Of a stretch of DNA of 46,719 nucleotides, positions 7,620 through 15,749 are shown piece after piece; within the stretch, counting starts at the first letter, position 1; each line of letters starts with the position of its first letter. The stretch is from positions 1 to 46,719 of the forward strand of contig JANQFF010000262.1 of the NCBI GenBank assembly GCA_028277965.1. Direction: 5' to 3'. This stretch comes from Pseudomonadales bacterium (GTDB taxonomy: Bacteria > Pseudomonadota > Gammaproteobacteria > Pseudomonadales > Azotimanducaceae). Below the pieces are notes generated by a model. The model was not told the origin of the DNA, did not search any database, and saw only the letters and a program-made list of their open reading frames with translations. A program made the translations under genes and the position numbers.

Positions 7620-9350
7620 CTATCTCACTGTCCTGATGATTTCATCGACGGTTGTGAGGCCTTCGAAGGCTTTGGCCAGGCCGTCTTCTGCCATCGTTTT
7701 CATACCGCCTGTTTTTGCAACGGCCTCGAGCTCGTGTGAAGGTGCACCATTCACTATCGCCTCATGAAATGACTCGTTCAGCGTCAGCACCTCATAGATG
7801 GCAAGTCGTCCCTGATAGCCGGTCTGACGGCACACATCGCAACCTTCAGCACGCCATAACGTTACGCTGCCGGTGTCACCCTCAGGCACGTCAAACTCGA
7901 GCTTGTCGAGTTCGGCGCGCGGATCGTCCACCGGGATTCTGCATGAAGTACAGAGCTTCCTGACCAGACGCTGGCCGATGACAGCTGAAAGGGCGGACGG
8001 CAACAGGTACCGCTCCACACCCATGTCGATCAGTCGGGGGATCACCCCAACTGCCGTGTTTGTATGTAGTGTCGAAAGGACGAGATGACCCGTCAGGGCG
8101 GCCCGGGTTGCAAGTTGTGCGGTCTCCACGTCACGGATTTCTCCAACAAGGATCACGTCCGGATCCTGGCGGAGAAGCGCTCGAAGACCGTTGGAAAAGT
8201 CCATTCCAACCTCCGGGCGGATCTGCGTCTGGCGAATCAGACTCATCGAATACTCGATCGGATCTTCAAGTGTGAACACACTTCGCGCTTCAGCATCGAT
8301 TTGTGAAAGCGCGGTGTACAGCGTGGTCGTTTTACCGCTCCCGGTCGGGCCGGTGACGAGGACCATTCCATATGGCTGATCCATGACACGGCTGAAACGC
8401 TCGTGATCCGTCGTGCTGAAGCCAAGGTTTTTGAGCGAAAGGTTCTTCCCGATCGTGCTCAGGATTCTCAGCACCACACTTTCACCATGACTGGTGGGCA
8501 GCGTCGATATTCTGAGATCCACATCGCTTTGACCGTTTGCAAACTTGATCCGGCCGTCCTGGGGGGAACGCTGTTCTGTGATATCAAGACCGCCAATGAG
8601 TTTCAGACGAGCGATCAGCGGCGGCTGTATGGATTTTGGTATGAGCACCTCCTGATGAAGAATGCCGTCCACACGCATCCGCACCCGCAGGATTCTTTCA
8701 TCCGGCTCGATATGAATGTCCGTTGCTTTGCGTTTGATGCCGAGAGAGATGATCTGATCGACGAGCTTCACCAGCGGTGTACCCTGTCCGGCATCTTCGG
8801 CATCGCTGCCTATGACGTTCCCGTCTCTCAGGATACGATCGACCGTCTCGTTGATCGATGAACCCTGAGCATAGTGCAATGCAAGCGCTTCACGAATGTC
8901 GGACTCATGGGCGCTGACCACCCGCACAGGATATCCGGTGCTCTTTTCGAGCTGATCGATGACAACAACGTCAAACGCATCAGCTAACGCAACCACAAGT
9001 GCCCCTTCTTCGAAACGAAGAGGGATGAGCGTATAGCGCATCGCCGTTTCGTAATCGACGAGATCCAGCACCGAAAGATCGACGGAGGTCGTCAGAACAT
9101 CGACCATCTCAGCGCCTGCTTCGGTGGCCAGGAGGTCTGTAATAACCCCGGGTTCGACGAAGCCGAGGTCGATCAGGACTTCACCGAGTAACTTTCCATG
9201 GTGGCGTTGTTCACGCAGTGCGAGGTCGAGCTGTTGTTCACTGACAAGCCCACGCTGGAGTAGCTGCTGACCAAGCGGCAACTTCTGAGGACTTTGCACA
9301 GGCTCGACTGCATTGCGGTCACCTGTTGTGAACGCCGCAGTTGTCGACAT
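7620..9350 (-). CDS. mshE: Pilus assembly ATPase (PilB/GspE/MshE family)
   Basis: A 576-residue AAA+-like secretion ATPase. An MshEN/GspE N-terminal domain occupies about 25-160 (LGQQLLQRGLVSEQQLDLAL), a region that binds c-di-GMP in MshE. Then come Walker A GPTGSGKTTT near residue 333, the Asp box TLEDPIEY, Walker B DPDVILVGEIRD and the His box LTGHLVLSTLHTN. A zinc-type tetracysteine (CTSC and CDVC) lies near the C-terminus. These are hallmarks of extension ATPases, and no PilT-like retraction gene is seen nearby. The GGDEF cyclase encoded at 13066 makes c-di-GMP control of this ATPase plausible, but that link is inference. Confidence 0.93.
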   Translation of the reverse strand: MSTTAAFTTGDRNAVEPVQSPQKLPLGQQLLQRGLVSEQQLDLALREQRHHGKLLGEVLIDLGFVEPGVITDLLATEAGAEMVDVLTTSVDLSVLDLVDYETAMRYTLIPLRFEEGALVVALADAFDVVVIDQLEKSTGYPVRVVSAHESDIREALALHYAQGSSINETVDRILRDGNVIGSDAEDAGQGTPLVKLVDQIISLGIKRKATDIHIEPDERILRVRMRVDGILHQEVLIPKSIQPPLIARLKLIGGLDITEQRSPQDGRIKFANGQSDVDLRISTLPTSHGESVVLRILSTIGKNLSLKNLGFSTTDHERFSRVMDQPYGMVLVTGPTGSGKTTTLYTALSQIDAEARSVFTLEDPIEYSMSLIRQTQIRPEVGMDFSNGLRALLRQDPDVILVGEIRDVETAQLATRAALTGHLVLSTLHTNTAVGVIPRLIDMGVERYLLPSALSAVIGQRLVRKLCTSCRIPVDDPRAELDKLEFDVPEGDTGSVTLWRAEGCDVCRQTGYQGRLAIYEVLTLNESFHEAIVNGAPSHELEAVAKTGGMKTMAEDGLAKAFEGLTTVDEIIRTVR

Positions 9351-9359
9351 GTTCTGAAC

Positions 9360-9935
9360 CTACGCTTTGCTCAGATAAATCAGGAGGGAGTGCTTGTGAT
9401 CACCACCCAGGCGTTTAACGCGACCCGCTTTCTTCCACGATCCACTGCCTGACGTCTCGCTGCCGTCGTCATCCAGAATGTCACTGATCTCTTTGGCTTC
9501 ATTATCTGAAACACCGTCAACCCGAATGACCACAACTTCAGTCGTGTCCATGGCGCCATCACCGTCAAGATCAAACTGATAGTCGGCGCGATTGGTCAGG
9601 AGCACACCTCTGTATCCACCATCACTGAACGGGTTGTCGAATTCCTTTTCGAGATAGGGACCATCCCACCCGGAAATGGGTTTTGTCGGGTTGTTTTTCA
9701 GCAGCTGCTTGTTGCTGTCCTTCTTGTCCGTCGGGACGTGGGTCGGGAAATCACCTGTATCTTCGTAAAAAGCAGCTACAGCCGTTTTGACGACATTTAC
9801 CTCTTCAACGAACGACGTGATCTTGGCCGTTCGCATCGCATCAAAAATCATGGGGGTTGCCACGGAAACCAGGATGGCCATGACGGCCATAACGCCAATC
9901 ATCTCCATCAACGTGAAACCAGTTCGCTTGTTCAT
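9360..9935 (-). CDS. Major pilin/pseudopilin, GspG-like, first gene of pilus operon
   Basis: A 191-residue prepilin with leader MNKRTG, then FTLMEMIGVMAVMAILVSV, with Glu at mature position 5. The middle has GspG-like features (AVAAFYEDTGDFPTH, then GWDGPYLEK). A calcium-type loop DLDGDGAMD sits near residue 125-135, where major pseudopilins often bind calcium. As the first gene of the operon with a strong ribosome site (AAAGGAGTG, 10 bases before the ATG) it is probably the most highly expressed pilin. The first 20 mature residues nearly match those of the second pilin at 5617, so the two probably co-assemble. Confidence 0.9.
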   Translation of the reverse strand: MNKRTGFTLMEMIGVMAVMAILVSVATPMIFDAMRTAKITSFVEEVNVVKTAVAAFYEDTGDFPTHVPTDKKDSNKQLLKNNPTKPISGWDGPYLEKEFDNPFSDGGYRGVLLTNRADYQFDLDGDGAMDTTEVVVIRVDGVSDNEAKEISDILDDDGSETSGSGSWKKAGRVKRLGGDHKHSLLIYLSKA

Positions 9936-10056
9936 CTACTGTCACTCCTTTGACATTTCTTGCGGAACCAAGTCGCCCAATGCTCACGACGACACCCATC
10001 TTTCGGTCGACTTTGCGGTTTCTTGAGGAACTGTGTCACAAATCGGTCATCCACCT

Positions 10057-10084
10057 TAAAGAACGCCCGGCGTCGCTCCGATAA
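10057..10084 (+). promoter_or_regulatory. Candidate sigma-28 (FliA) promoter
   Basis: TAAA at 10057-10060 and CCGATAA at 10078-10084 are separated by 17 bases. The FliA consensus is TAAAGTTT-N11-GCCGATAA, so the -10 element is almost perfect and the spacing is one base longer than ideal. The transcription start would fall about 25-30 bases before the ATG at 10120. This suggests that the downstream unknown gene belongs to the late flagellar regulon. It is inferred from the motif only. Confidence 0.55.
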
Positions 10085-10119
10085 GCCTTCAAGGACACTT
10101 GAACAAGGAAGGTGAGTGG

Positions 10120-11565
10120 ATGACTGTCTCTCAAACCTCTTCTCTAAGCTCTACTCCAGACTCTTCTCCGGGAAGGGAGCGCGCTTTAACAACTGTCGAG
10201 AAAGCCCTTGCTGTCAATCTCGATGATTCCTGCTACGGAACATTTGCCGAAATCGGTGCCGGGCAGGAAGTGGTCCGGTGGTTTTTTCAGGCCGGCGGGG
10301 CTGCCGGGACGATCTCGAAAAGCATCTCTGCCTACGACATGACCGTCAGTGATGTCATCTACGGCGACTGCGACAGGTACGTATCAAGACAACGTCTGGA
10401 GGCAATGCTCGAGTGCGAACAGGCGCTCACCATAGAACAGCTCACCGATGAACGGGGTTCAAATACCCGTTTTTTCACCTTTGCCGACACCGTTTCAGCA
10501 CGCAACTACCTCGGCACAAACGAGTGTCACGCCTGGATGGGTATTCGCTTTCAACCGGCGTTCGGCGCTAAAGACGACACGATCATCATCCACGCGCGCA
10601 TGCGCGACGACGACAACGCATCTCAGCAGGAGGCTCTGGGTATCCTCGGTGTCAATCTCATCTACGGTGCTTTCAACTACTACCACGACCCTGACCAGTT
10701 GATCGTATCGCTGCTCGAGGGTTTGTCTACCGATCGTATCGGGATAGACATGATCGACGTGCACGGCCCCGTTTTCGATCACATCGACAATCGCGTCCTG
10801 ACGCTGCGCCTCGTTGAGCACGGACTGACAGGCGCTGCAATGTTTGGCCCGGACGGCTCGGTTGTCCAACCTTCAGAAGCACTCCGAAAACGCCCTCTCC
10901 TCGTTCAGCGCGGTCGTTTCCGCCCGATCACGCACGTCAACATGGACCTGCTCGAGTCCGCCTGTGATCGATTCTCGCAGAGACCCGACGTCGACGAAGA
11001 CAACATCCTGCCCATCATGGAAATGTCCCTGCACAACCTGATGGACGACTCACAGGTCTGTCTCGAAGATTTCCTGAGCCGGGCAGAAGTCATAGCAACC
11101 ACAGGTTGCACCGTGATGATTTCAGACTTCCAGGAATACCACCGCCTGGCCGGTTATCTCAGTCAATACACAGACCAGCCAATTGGGCTGGCCATGGGTC
11201 TTGCGATGCTTAAAGAGCTCTTCGAAGAAAAATACTACGAAGATCTCGAAGGCGGCTTGCTGGAAGGCTTTGGACGCCTGTTCCGAAACCAGACCCAGCT
11301 TCTGATCTACCCGATCAAGCAGGACGGCAAAATCGAACATGTCGACGACGTGCGCTTGCGCACACCTCTGCATTCACTATTCGAGTATCTTTGCGGTAGT
11401 GAGTGCATAGTCCCCCTGGAAAAAGTGTCTCACGAGCTCCTGGACATCCATTCTCCGAATGTCCTGGATCTCATTGGTCAGGGCACAAGCGACTGGAGGG
11501 ACATGGTGCCATCTGAAGTGGCGGACAAGATCATCAAGCATCAGCTGTTCGGCTACGCTGCCTGA
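10120..11565 (+). CDS. Conserved uncharacterised protein (YGTFAEIGAGQEV family)
   Basis: A 481-residue soluble protein with no signal peptide. The N-terminal block is AVNLDDSCYGTFAEIGAGQ, EVVRWFFQAGGAAGTISKSI and SAYDMTVSDVIYG, followed by FFTFADTVSARN and AWMGIRFQ. These blocks recall a widespread bacterial family that automatic pipelines often call TonB-dependent receptor or nicotinate-nucleotide adenylyltransferase. Nothing here supports either name: there is no TonB box, barrel or HxGH motif. The start at 10120 has a good ribosome site (AAGGAAGGTGAG); an in-frame TTG at 10099 is less likely. It is followed after 18 bases by a small DUF6316-like gene. Function is unknown. Confidence 0.85.
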   Translation: MTVSQTSSLSSTPDSSPGRERALTTVEKALAVNLDDSCYGTFAEIGAGQEVVRWFFQAGGAAGTISKSISAYDMTVSDVIYGDCDRYVSRQRLEAMLECEQALTIEQLTDERGSNTRFFTFADTVSARNYLGTNECHAWMGIRFQPAFGAKDDTIIIHARMRDDDNASQQEALGILGVNLIYGAFNYYHDPDQLIVSLLEGLSTDRIGIDMIDVHGPVFDHIDNRVLTLRLVEHGLTGAAMFGPDGSVVQPSEALRKRPLLVQRGRFRPITHVNMDLLESACDRFSQRPDVDEDNILPIMEMSLHNLMDDSQVCLEDFLSRAEVIATTGCTVMISDFQEYHRLAGYLSQYTDQPIGLAMGLAMLKELFEEKYYEDLEGGLLEGFGRLFRNQTQLLIYPIKQDGKIEHVDDVRLRTPLHSLFEYLCGSECIVPLEKVSHELLDIHSPNVLDLIGQGTSDWRDMVPSEVADKIIKHQLFGYAA

Positions 11566-11583
11566 TGAAAAAGGAATGGAGTT

Positions 11584-11952
11584 ATGAGACACGCTGAAAA
11601 GGGACAGGAAGCCCTTGAAGAACAAACAATGCGCAAGGGAGAAAGTTACCGTCACTGGTATCGCAGTGACCGTGTCTTTTTGCGTGACAGTCAGTGGTAT
11701 ATCAGAACCCGTGAGGGCATAGAGGTTGGACCCTACGCATGTCAGTTCGACGCGGCGATTGCGGCAGCAGAATTGATCAGAAAGCTGCAGGCAGCACCTG
11801 AGAATCACAGCGAGCAGATCATCCGTGCTCAAAAGAATCTCGCTGGATCCCCCCAGGATCTGACGTCGACCGAATACACCGAATACGCAGAAGAATTATC
11901 TGCTGCAGAAATCAGTAAATTGCTGGAAACTCTGAGAACCAAGAAAAACTAG
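11584..11952 (+). CDS. Small DUF6316-like protein
   Basis: A 122-residue soluble, charged protein. The region at about 22-60 (YRHWYRSDRVFLRDSQWYI, then TREGIEVGPYACQFDAA) resembles the DUF6316 pattern, in which a W/Y-rich strand pair is followed by REGxxxGPY. The C-terminal half is helical and Glu-rich (EYTEYAEELSAAEISKLLE) and has no match that I recognise. It lies 18 bases after the unknown gene, within the same likely transcript. Function is unknown. The family name is from memory of the pattern and is not certain. Confidence 0.65.
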   Translation: MRHAEKGQEALEEQTMRKGESYRHWYRSDRVFLRDSQWYIRTREGIEVGPYACQFDAAIAAAELIRKLQAAPENHSEQIIRAQKNLAGSPQDLTSTEYTEYAEELSAAEISKLLETLRTKKN

Positions 11953-11971
11953 ATTTCTGTGGGGGAAGACC

Positions 11972-12970
11972 ATGATCAGGGCCATCACGGTTCTGCTGCT
12001 GGGAACGATAGTCGCTGCCTGTGACTCCCAGGGCAGTCAGGGGACAGTCACGCGCCTGCATACGCAATTTGACGCGCTTGTTCCTGAAGGTGCCGAAATC
12101 GAACAAATCGCTTCAGGATTTCAATTCACCGAAGGTCCGGTCTGGCGAGGTGATCATCTCCTTTTCAGTGACATACCCGCTGACACTGTATACCGCTGGT
12201 CCGCGGAGACGGGTGTCAGCGAGCATCTGCAACCGGTGAGCCTTCCCAATCCGCCGGGGGTTGGCGGATCAAACGGTCTTGCCACTCATCCCGACGGCGG
12301 CCTGGTCCTTTGCGAACACGTCAACAGGCGAGTGGCGCTCATGTCGCCCGAAGGTGAACGCATCACGCTTGCAAGCCATTATGACGACAGGCGCCTCAAC
12401 AGCCCCAACGATATCGTGTACCACAGCTCAGGGAGCGCATTCTTCACGGACCCGCCATATGGCCTTGCCGGGCTCGAAGATGACCCCGCGCGGGAACTCG
12501 ATTTCAATGGGATCTACCGCCTCGACCCTGACGGCACGGTCACCCTGCTGACCGATCAACAGACCCGCCCAAATGGGATTGGCTTATCGCCGGATGAGGA
12601 AACACTTTACGTTGCCAATTCAGATCGAACCCCTGGTCCTGATCTGGACAATAGACGAGGCAAAATCTGGGTGGCTTACCCCGTCAACACCGATCTGACC
12701 CTGGGTACCGGACGTGTGTTTTTCGACGCCAATTCGATGGACGTGGACGGTGTACCCGACGGCCTGGCAATAGACGTCCACGGTAATCTGTTTGCAACCG
12801 GTCCAGGTGGGGTCCTTGTCATGAGCCCCGAGGGCAGGCACCTCGGTACCATTTCACCACCTGAACTCCCCGCCAACGTGGGATTTGGTGACGACGGCAA
12901 AACCCTCTACATGACCGCCCGGACCAGCGTTTACCGCATCAGATTGGCGACTACCGGCCTGATCTGGTAG
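11972..12970 (+). CDS. SMP-30/gluconolactonase-family lipoprotein
   Basis: A 332-residue six-bladed beta-propeller of the SMP-30/LRE family with an N-terminal lipoprotein signal (hydrophobic stretch ending VAAC, Cys at residue 16). The expected metal-binding elements are present: FTEGPVW (Glu), SPNDIVY (Asn), PNGIGLSPDEETLYVANS (Asn) and DGLAIDVHGNLFAT (Asp). Relatives hydrolyse sugar lactones such as gluconolactone in the periplasm; the substrate here cannot be read from sequence. It has a strong ribosome site (GGGGGAAG). It follows the DUF6316-like gene by 19 bases and may share its transcript. Confidence 0.9.
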   Translation: MIRAITVLLLGTIVAACDSQGSQGTVTRLHTQFDALVPEGAEIEQIASGFQFTEGPVWRGDHLLFSDIPADTVYRWSAETGVSEHLQPVSLPNPPGVGGSNGLATHPDGGLVLCEHVNRRVALMSPEGERITLASHYDDRRLNSPNDIVYHSSGSAFFTDPPYGLAGLEDDPARELDFNGIYRLDPDGTVTLLTDQQTRPNGIGLSPDEETLYVANSDRTPGPDLDNRRGKIWVAYPVNTDLTLGTGRVFFDANSMDVDGVPDGLAIDVHGNLFATGPGGVLVMSPEGRHLGTISPPELPANVGFGDDGKTLYMTARTSVYRIRLATTGLIW

Positions 12971-13065
12971 TACCAGCGACGTGATCTGGTCAATCTGAGG
13001 CGTTTGTCCCTTTCAATACGTGCGTACAGCACACACATGGGTGCCAGCTGGCGGTTACACTGGGT

Positions 13066-14295
13066 ATGGCCGGCTGGAATGGAGCTCCCGCCATTTTTTT
13101 AAACAGACTCAATTCGCTTCTGAAGAAGCGCACCATCGATTATGAGATGCGACGCCAGCAACTCGAGTTGGTGTACCAATCGACCCGCAGCAACCAGGTA
13201 TTGAGTCCGATTGCCGGTGTTCTTCTCACAACCGTGCTCTGGCCTGCTGTCGATCATGGTCTGCTCATTGGCTGGCTGTCCATATTGTGCGCACTGAGTT
13301 TCTCGCGCCATCTGCTGGCCCGCAATCGCATCACGGCACCTTCCGATCCCGCTGAAGCAGAACGTTGGCAACGCCAGTTCATGGTGAGTCTGGCCCTGGC
13401 ATCCGGAACCTGGGGTATGGGGGGCTGGATCCTCATACCTGAGGGGAACGTCGCTTACGAAGCCCTGATCTACTGTTTTGTACTCGGTATGGCAGGCGGT
13501 ACAGCTGCGCTTTACTCAGCCCACGGTCCAAGTGTGGCGCTTGCCATCTCGCTGATTCTGGCACCATCCACCGCACACATGTTCTTTCAGGGAGACATGT
13601 ATCACCTGTCGCTTGGCCTCGGTGGCGTCATGTTCGTGCTGGGCACAACGCGAGCCACACGCCTGTTGAACCGGGCACTGAGGCGCAACATCGAACTCGC
13701 CAAGGAACTGGACCATCTCGCACGGAGTGATGCTCTGAGTGGTCTGAACAACCGACGTGGGTTTACCGAGATCGCGACCCCCGCTGTCATCAACGCGCGC
13801 CGTTCGGGTCGGGACTGTGTGCTGATAATGCTCGATATCGACGACTTCAAAGTGATCAACGATCAGCTTGGCCACGCGACCGGGGATGCCGTCATTGCCG
13901 CCTTTGGCCAGATGCTGACCCACAATGTACGCGAAGGAGAGCCGGTTGGTCGCATCGGTGGCGAAGAGTTTGCGGTGCTGCTGCCGGATTCCAACGTCGA
14001 AGAGGCCATTCTGTTTGCGGAACGTCTCCTGGAAGAAGTCCGAACGCTTGAGCTGGAAGTCGCCGGATGCCAGGTCGCCGTGACAACGAGCATCGGCATC
14101 TCGCACCTCAACCGTCAGTCAGCGAATCTGGAAACGCTTCTCAAGAAAGCAGACGAGGCACTTTACCGGGCTAAACGGGACGGCAAAGACCGGGTCTCGG
14201 TAGCGGAATCCTACTCTTCTTTGTCGTCTTTCCGAAAAAGGATTTCCCCCCGGCGAGCGACAAGCAGTTTCTCGAGCGTCACCGGATCAAAATAG
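13066..14295 (+). CDS. Membrane diguanylate cyclase (GGDEF)
   Basis: A 409-residue protein. Five or six hydrophobic segments lie between about residues 45 and 200, then a GGDEF domain at about 220-380. The active site is RIGGEEFAVLLP, an active GGEEF variant, with LDIDDFKVINDQLGHATGD upstream. The usual allosteric RxxD site five residues before GGEEF reads REGE, so product inhibition may be weakened. It should make c-di-GMP, a regulator of flagella, biofilm and MshE-type ATPases. The last 85 bases overlap the convergent gene at 14211. No clear ribosome site precedes the ATG, so the true start could be further in, for example the ATG at 13147. Confidence 0.9.
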   Translation: MAGWNGAPAIFLNRLNSLLKKRTIDYEMRRQQLELVYQSTRSNQVLSPIAGVLLTTVLWPAVDHGLLIGWLSILCALSFSRHLLARNRITAPSDPAEAERWQRQFMVSLALASGTWGMGGWILIPEGNVAYEALIYCFVLGMAGGTAALYSAHGPSVALAISLILAPSTAHMFFQGDMYHLSLGLGGVMFVLGTTRATRLLNRALRRNIELAKELDHLARSDALSGLNNRRGFTEIATPAVINARRSGRDCVLIMLDIDDFKVINDQLGHATGDAVIAAFGQMLTHNVREGEPVGRIGGEEFAVLLPDSNVEEAILFAERLLEEVRTLELEVAGCQVAVTTSIGISHLNRQSANLETLLKKADEALYRAKRDGKDRVSVAESYSSLSSFRKRISPRRATSSFSSVTGSK

Positions 14296-14513
14296 GCCTC
14301 TACCCGCTGACCTTCAGGGGTGGTTCCATAGACCTCGTAACACCCCTCGTCCACCTTCACCTTGCGGACTTTCCAGCCTTCCGCGGTAATCTTCGTCTCC
14401 AGCTCATCCTTGGTGCGCCAGTCATCGCGGTCGTTTTCACACGACATGAGGCCTGTTGCATATGCCTGACCTGAAACACCCAGTACCAACAGTGCCAATC
14501 CAATTCGTTTCAT
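14211..14513 (-). CDS. Small periplasmic PepSY-like protein
   Basis: A 100-residue secreted protein with signal peptide MKRIGLALLVLGVSGQAYA and a single domain. The pattern is helix (TKDELETKITAEGWKVRKV), then strands CYEVYGTTPEGQRVEAYFDP, as in PepSY-type proteins. Its ATG overlaps the stop of the haem membrane protein upstream (ATGA). That pairing is common: small PepSY proteins are often encoded with b-type cytochrome or ferric-reductase-like proteins. The 3' end overlaps the GGDEF gene on the other strand by 85 bases. A precise role, perhaps redox or protease inhibition, is not known. Confidence 0.75.
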   Translation of the reverse strand: MKRIGLALLVLGVSGQAYATGLMSCENDRDDWRTKDELETKITAEGWKVRKVKVDEGCYEVYGTTPEGQRVEAYFDPVTLEKLLVARRGEILFRKDDKEE

Positions 14514-15076
14514 GTTTTCTCTCTTCTGACTCTGGTAATCCGATAAATCTCGAGAAGCCCCAGGGGCACGAAGTGCACCAACGCCGGGCCGAAATTGTTA
14601 TGCACGAACATCCAGTGCACCAAAGTGAGCACTGCCGCCGGATACACCCACCGATGGAGACGCTTCCAGCGCGCACCCAGCGCTCGCAATGATTGTTCGT
14701 TACTCGTAATCGCCAACGGGATGAAGATCGCAAAAGCTGCCCATCCCGTCCAGATACCAAGCGCGAAAAATTCATCCAGCATAAGCTGGAGCGACCCCAT
14801 GTCCACCACGTACAGAAGCAGGTGAACCAGTGCATAAACAAACGCAGCCACGCCGAACGCCCTGCGGTGAACGCCCATCCATTTCAGCCACCGTGTGTCC
14901 GGGAACATCAGACGCAGCGGGGAAATCAGCATCGCGATGATCATCCACCTGGCAGCAAACTCCCCTGTCGGGTGAAGAAGGCTCTCGGCGTCCGCGCTCC
15001 CACCTGCATAACCAATTGTCATCGGCACCGACGGCAACGCCAGCACCAGCCAGAGGATACCCTTGCCGAGAGTCAT
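14510..15076 (-). CDS. Ferric reductase-like / MsrQ-like haem membrane protein
   Basis: A 188-residue protein with about five or six membrane helices and paired histidines suited to bind b-haem. Examples are HRRAFGVAAFVYALVHLLLY and RLHRWVYPAAVLTLVHWMFVH. The layout matches the ferric reductase transmembrane domain of MsrQ, which passes electrons to the periplasmic methionine sulfoxide reductase MsrP. No msrP gene is adjacent; its partner here may be the PepSY-like protein or the DsbA-fold isomerase. It is coupled by ATGA overlaps to both neighbours. The fold is confident; the MsrQ function is only a possibility. Confidence 0.78.
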   Translation of the reverse strand: MTLGKGILWLVLALPSVPMTIGYAGGSADAESLLHPTGEFAARWMIIAMLISPLRLMFPDTRWLKWMGVHRRAFGVAAFVYALVHLLLYVVDMGSLQLMLDEFFALGIWTGWAAFAIFIPLAITSNEQSLRALGARWKRLHRWVYPAAVLTLVHWMFVHNNFGPALVHFVPLGLLEIYRITRVRREKT

Positions 15077-15729
15077 TCCCGCTCCGTCAGACCGGCCCCC
15101 CTAAGCCTCCAGAGAAGCACATCCAGCCGGTCCTGTCCGAAGAAAGGTTCACCCTCAAAAACCATCGTTGGCACACCCCAGTGACCTGCCGTTGCATGTG
15201 CCTGTTCGTTTTCCCTGATCACTTCCTCAAGTCGCTCAATGTCTTCAGTGGCCCGTCGATCCATGTCCGCGAGGTCCAGGCCAACCCCGGCGACAACCTC
15301 CGACAACCGATCACCCTCGTCCCAGGCGTTTGTCGTCCAAATGAGTCCGGCGACGGCATTTGCAAACTCGATCCCGACACCAGCTTCCTCTGCAAGGACA
15401 CCCAGCCGGGTAAGACGATGAATGTAGGGCTGTTCCTCAGGGATGTTGGCCTGGCCATGCTCGTCGCGTGACATGACGACGGGGTCCGGATTCGCCCACT
15501 GAAACGGTAACTCGAGAAACTCTGCCACCCGGAAGACATCACGCATGAAGTAGGGGAACCACATCGGATTGACCGAGTTGAAAAACTCCGGCGTACGGAT
15601 GGCGATCGGATACACCGGCCGGAAGACAACCTCCAGATCATAAGCCTGCTGCCACTGCGCCAGACGCGGTGTTGCCAGGTAAGACCAGGGGCTTCTGAAC
15701 GACCAGAAAACGTCTACGCTCAGTGTCAT
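15073..15729 (-). CDS. DsbA-fold 2-hydroxychromene-2-carboxylate isomerase-like protein
   Basis: A 218-residue protein starting TLSVDVFWSFRSPWSYLATP. The SFRSPWSYL element corresponds to the GST-kappa/HCCA isomerase active-site loop, with Ser in place of a CxxC disulfide. GVPTMVFEGEPFFGQDRLD near the C-terminus is the cis-Pro region and closing motif of the family. Such enzymes isomerise aromatic ring-cleavage products with glutathione; other members are uncharacterised. The ATG at 15729 has a GGGAG ribosome site; an in-frame TTG lies five codons upstream. It is coupled to the haem membrane protein gene downstream. Confidence 0.85.
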   Translation of the reverse strand: MTLSVDVFWSFRSPWSYLATPRLAQWQQAYDLEVVFRPVYPIAIRTPEFFNSVNPMWFPYFMRDVFRVAEFLELPFQWANPDPVVMSRDEHGQANIPEEQPYIHRLTRLGVLAEEAGVGIEFANAVAGLIWTTNAWDEGDRLSEVVAGVGLDLADMDRRATEDIERLEEVIRENEQAHATAGHWGVPTMVFEGEPFFGQDRLDVLLWRLRGAGLTERE

Positions 15730-15749
15730 ATTAACTACTCCCAAAAATG

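Noticed and set aside
10120-11565. TonB-dependent receptor or nicotinate adenylyltransferase label for this gene
   Set aside because: No signal peptide, TonB box, barrel or nucleotidyltransferase HxGH motif is present.
12964-12976. CTGGTA-G-TACCAG inverted repeat at the end of the SMP-30 gene
   Set aside because: The loop is a single base and it includes the stop codon; not a terminator and probably chance.
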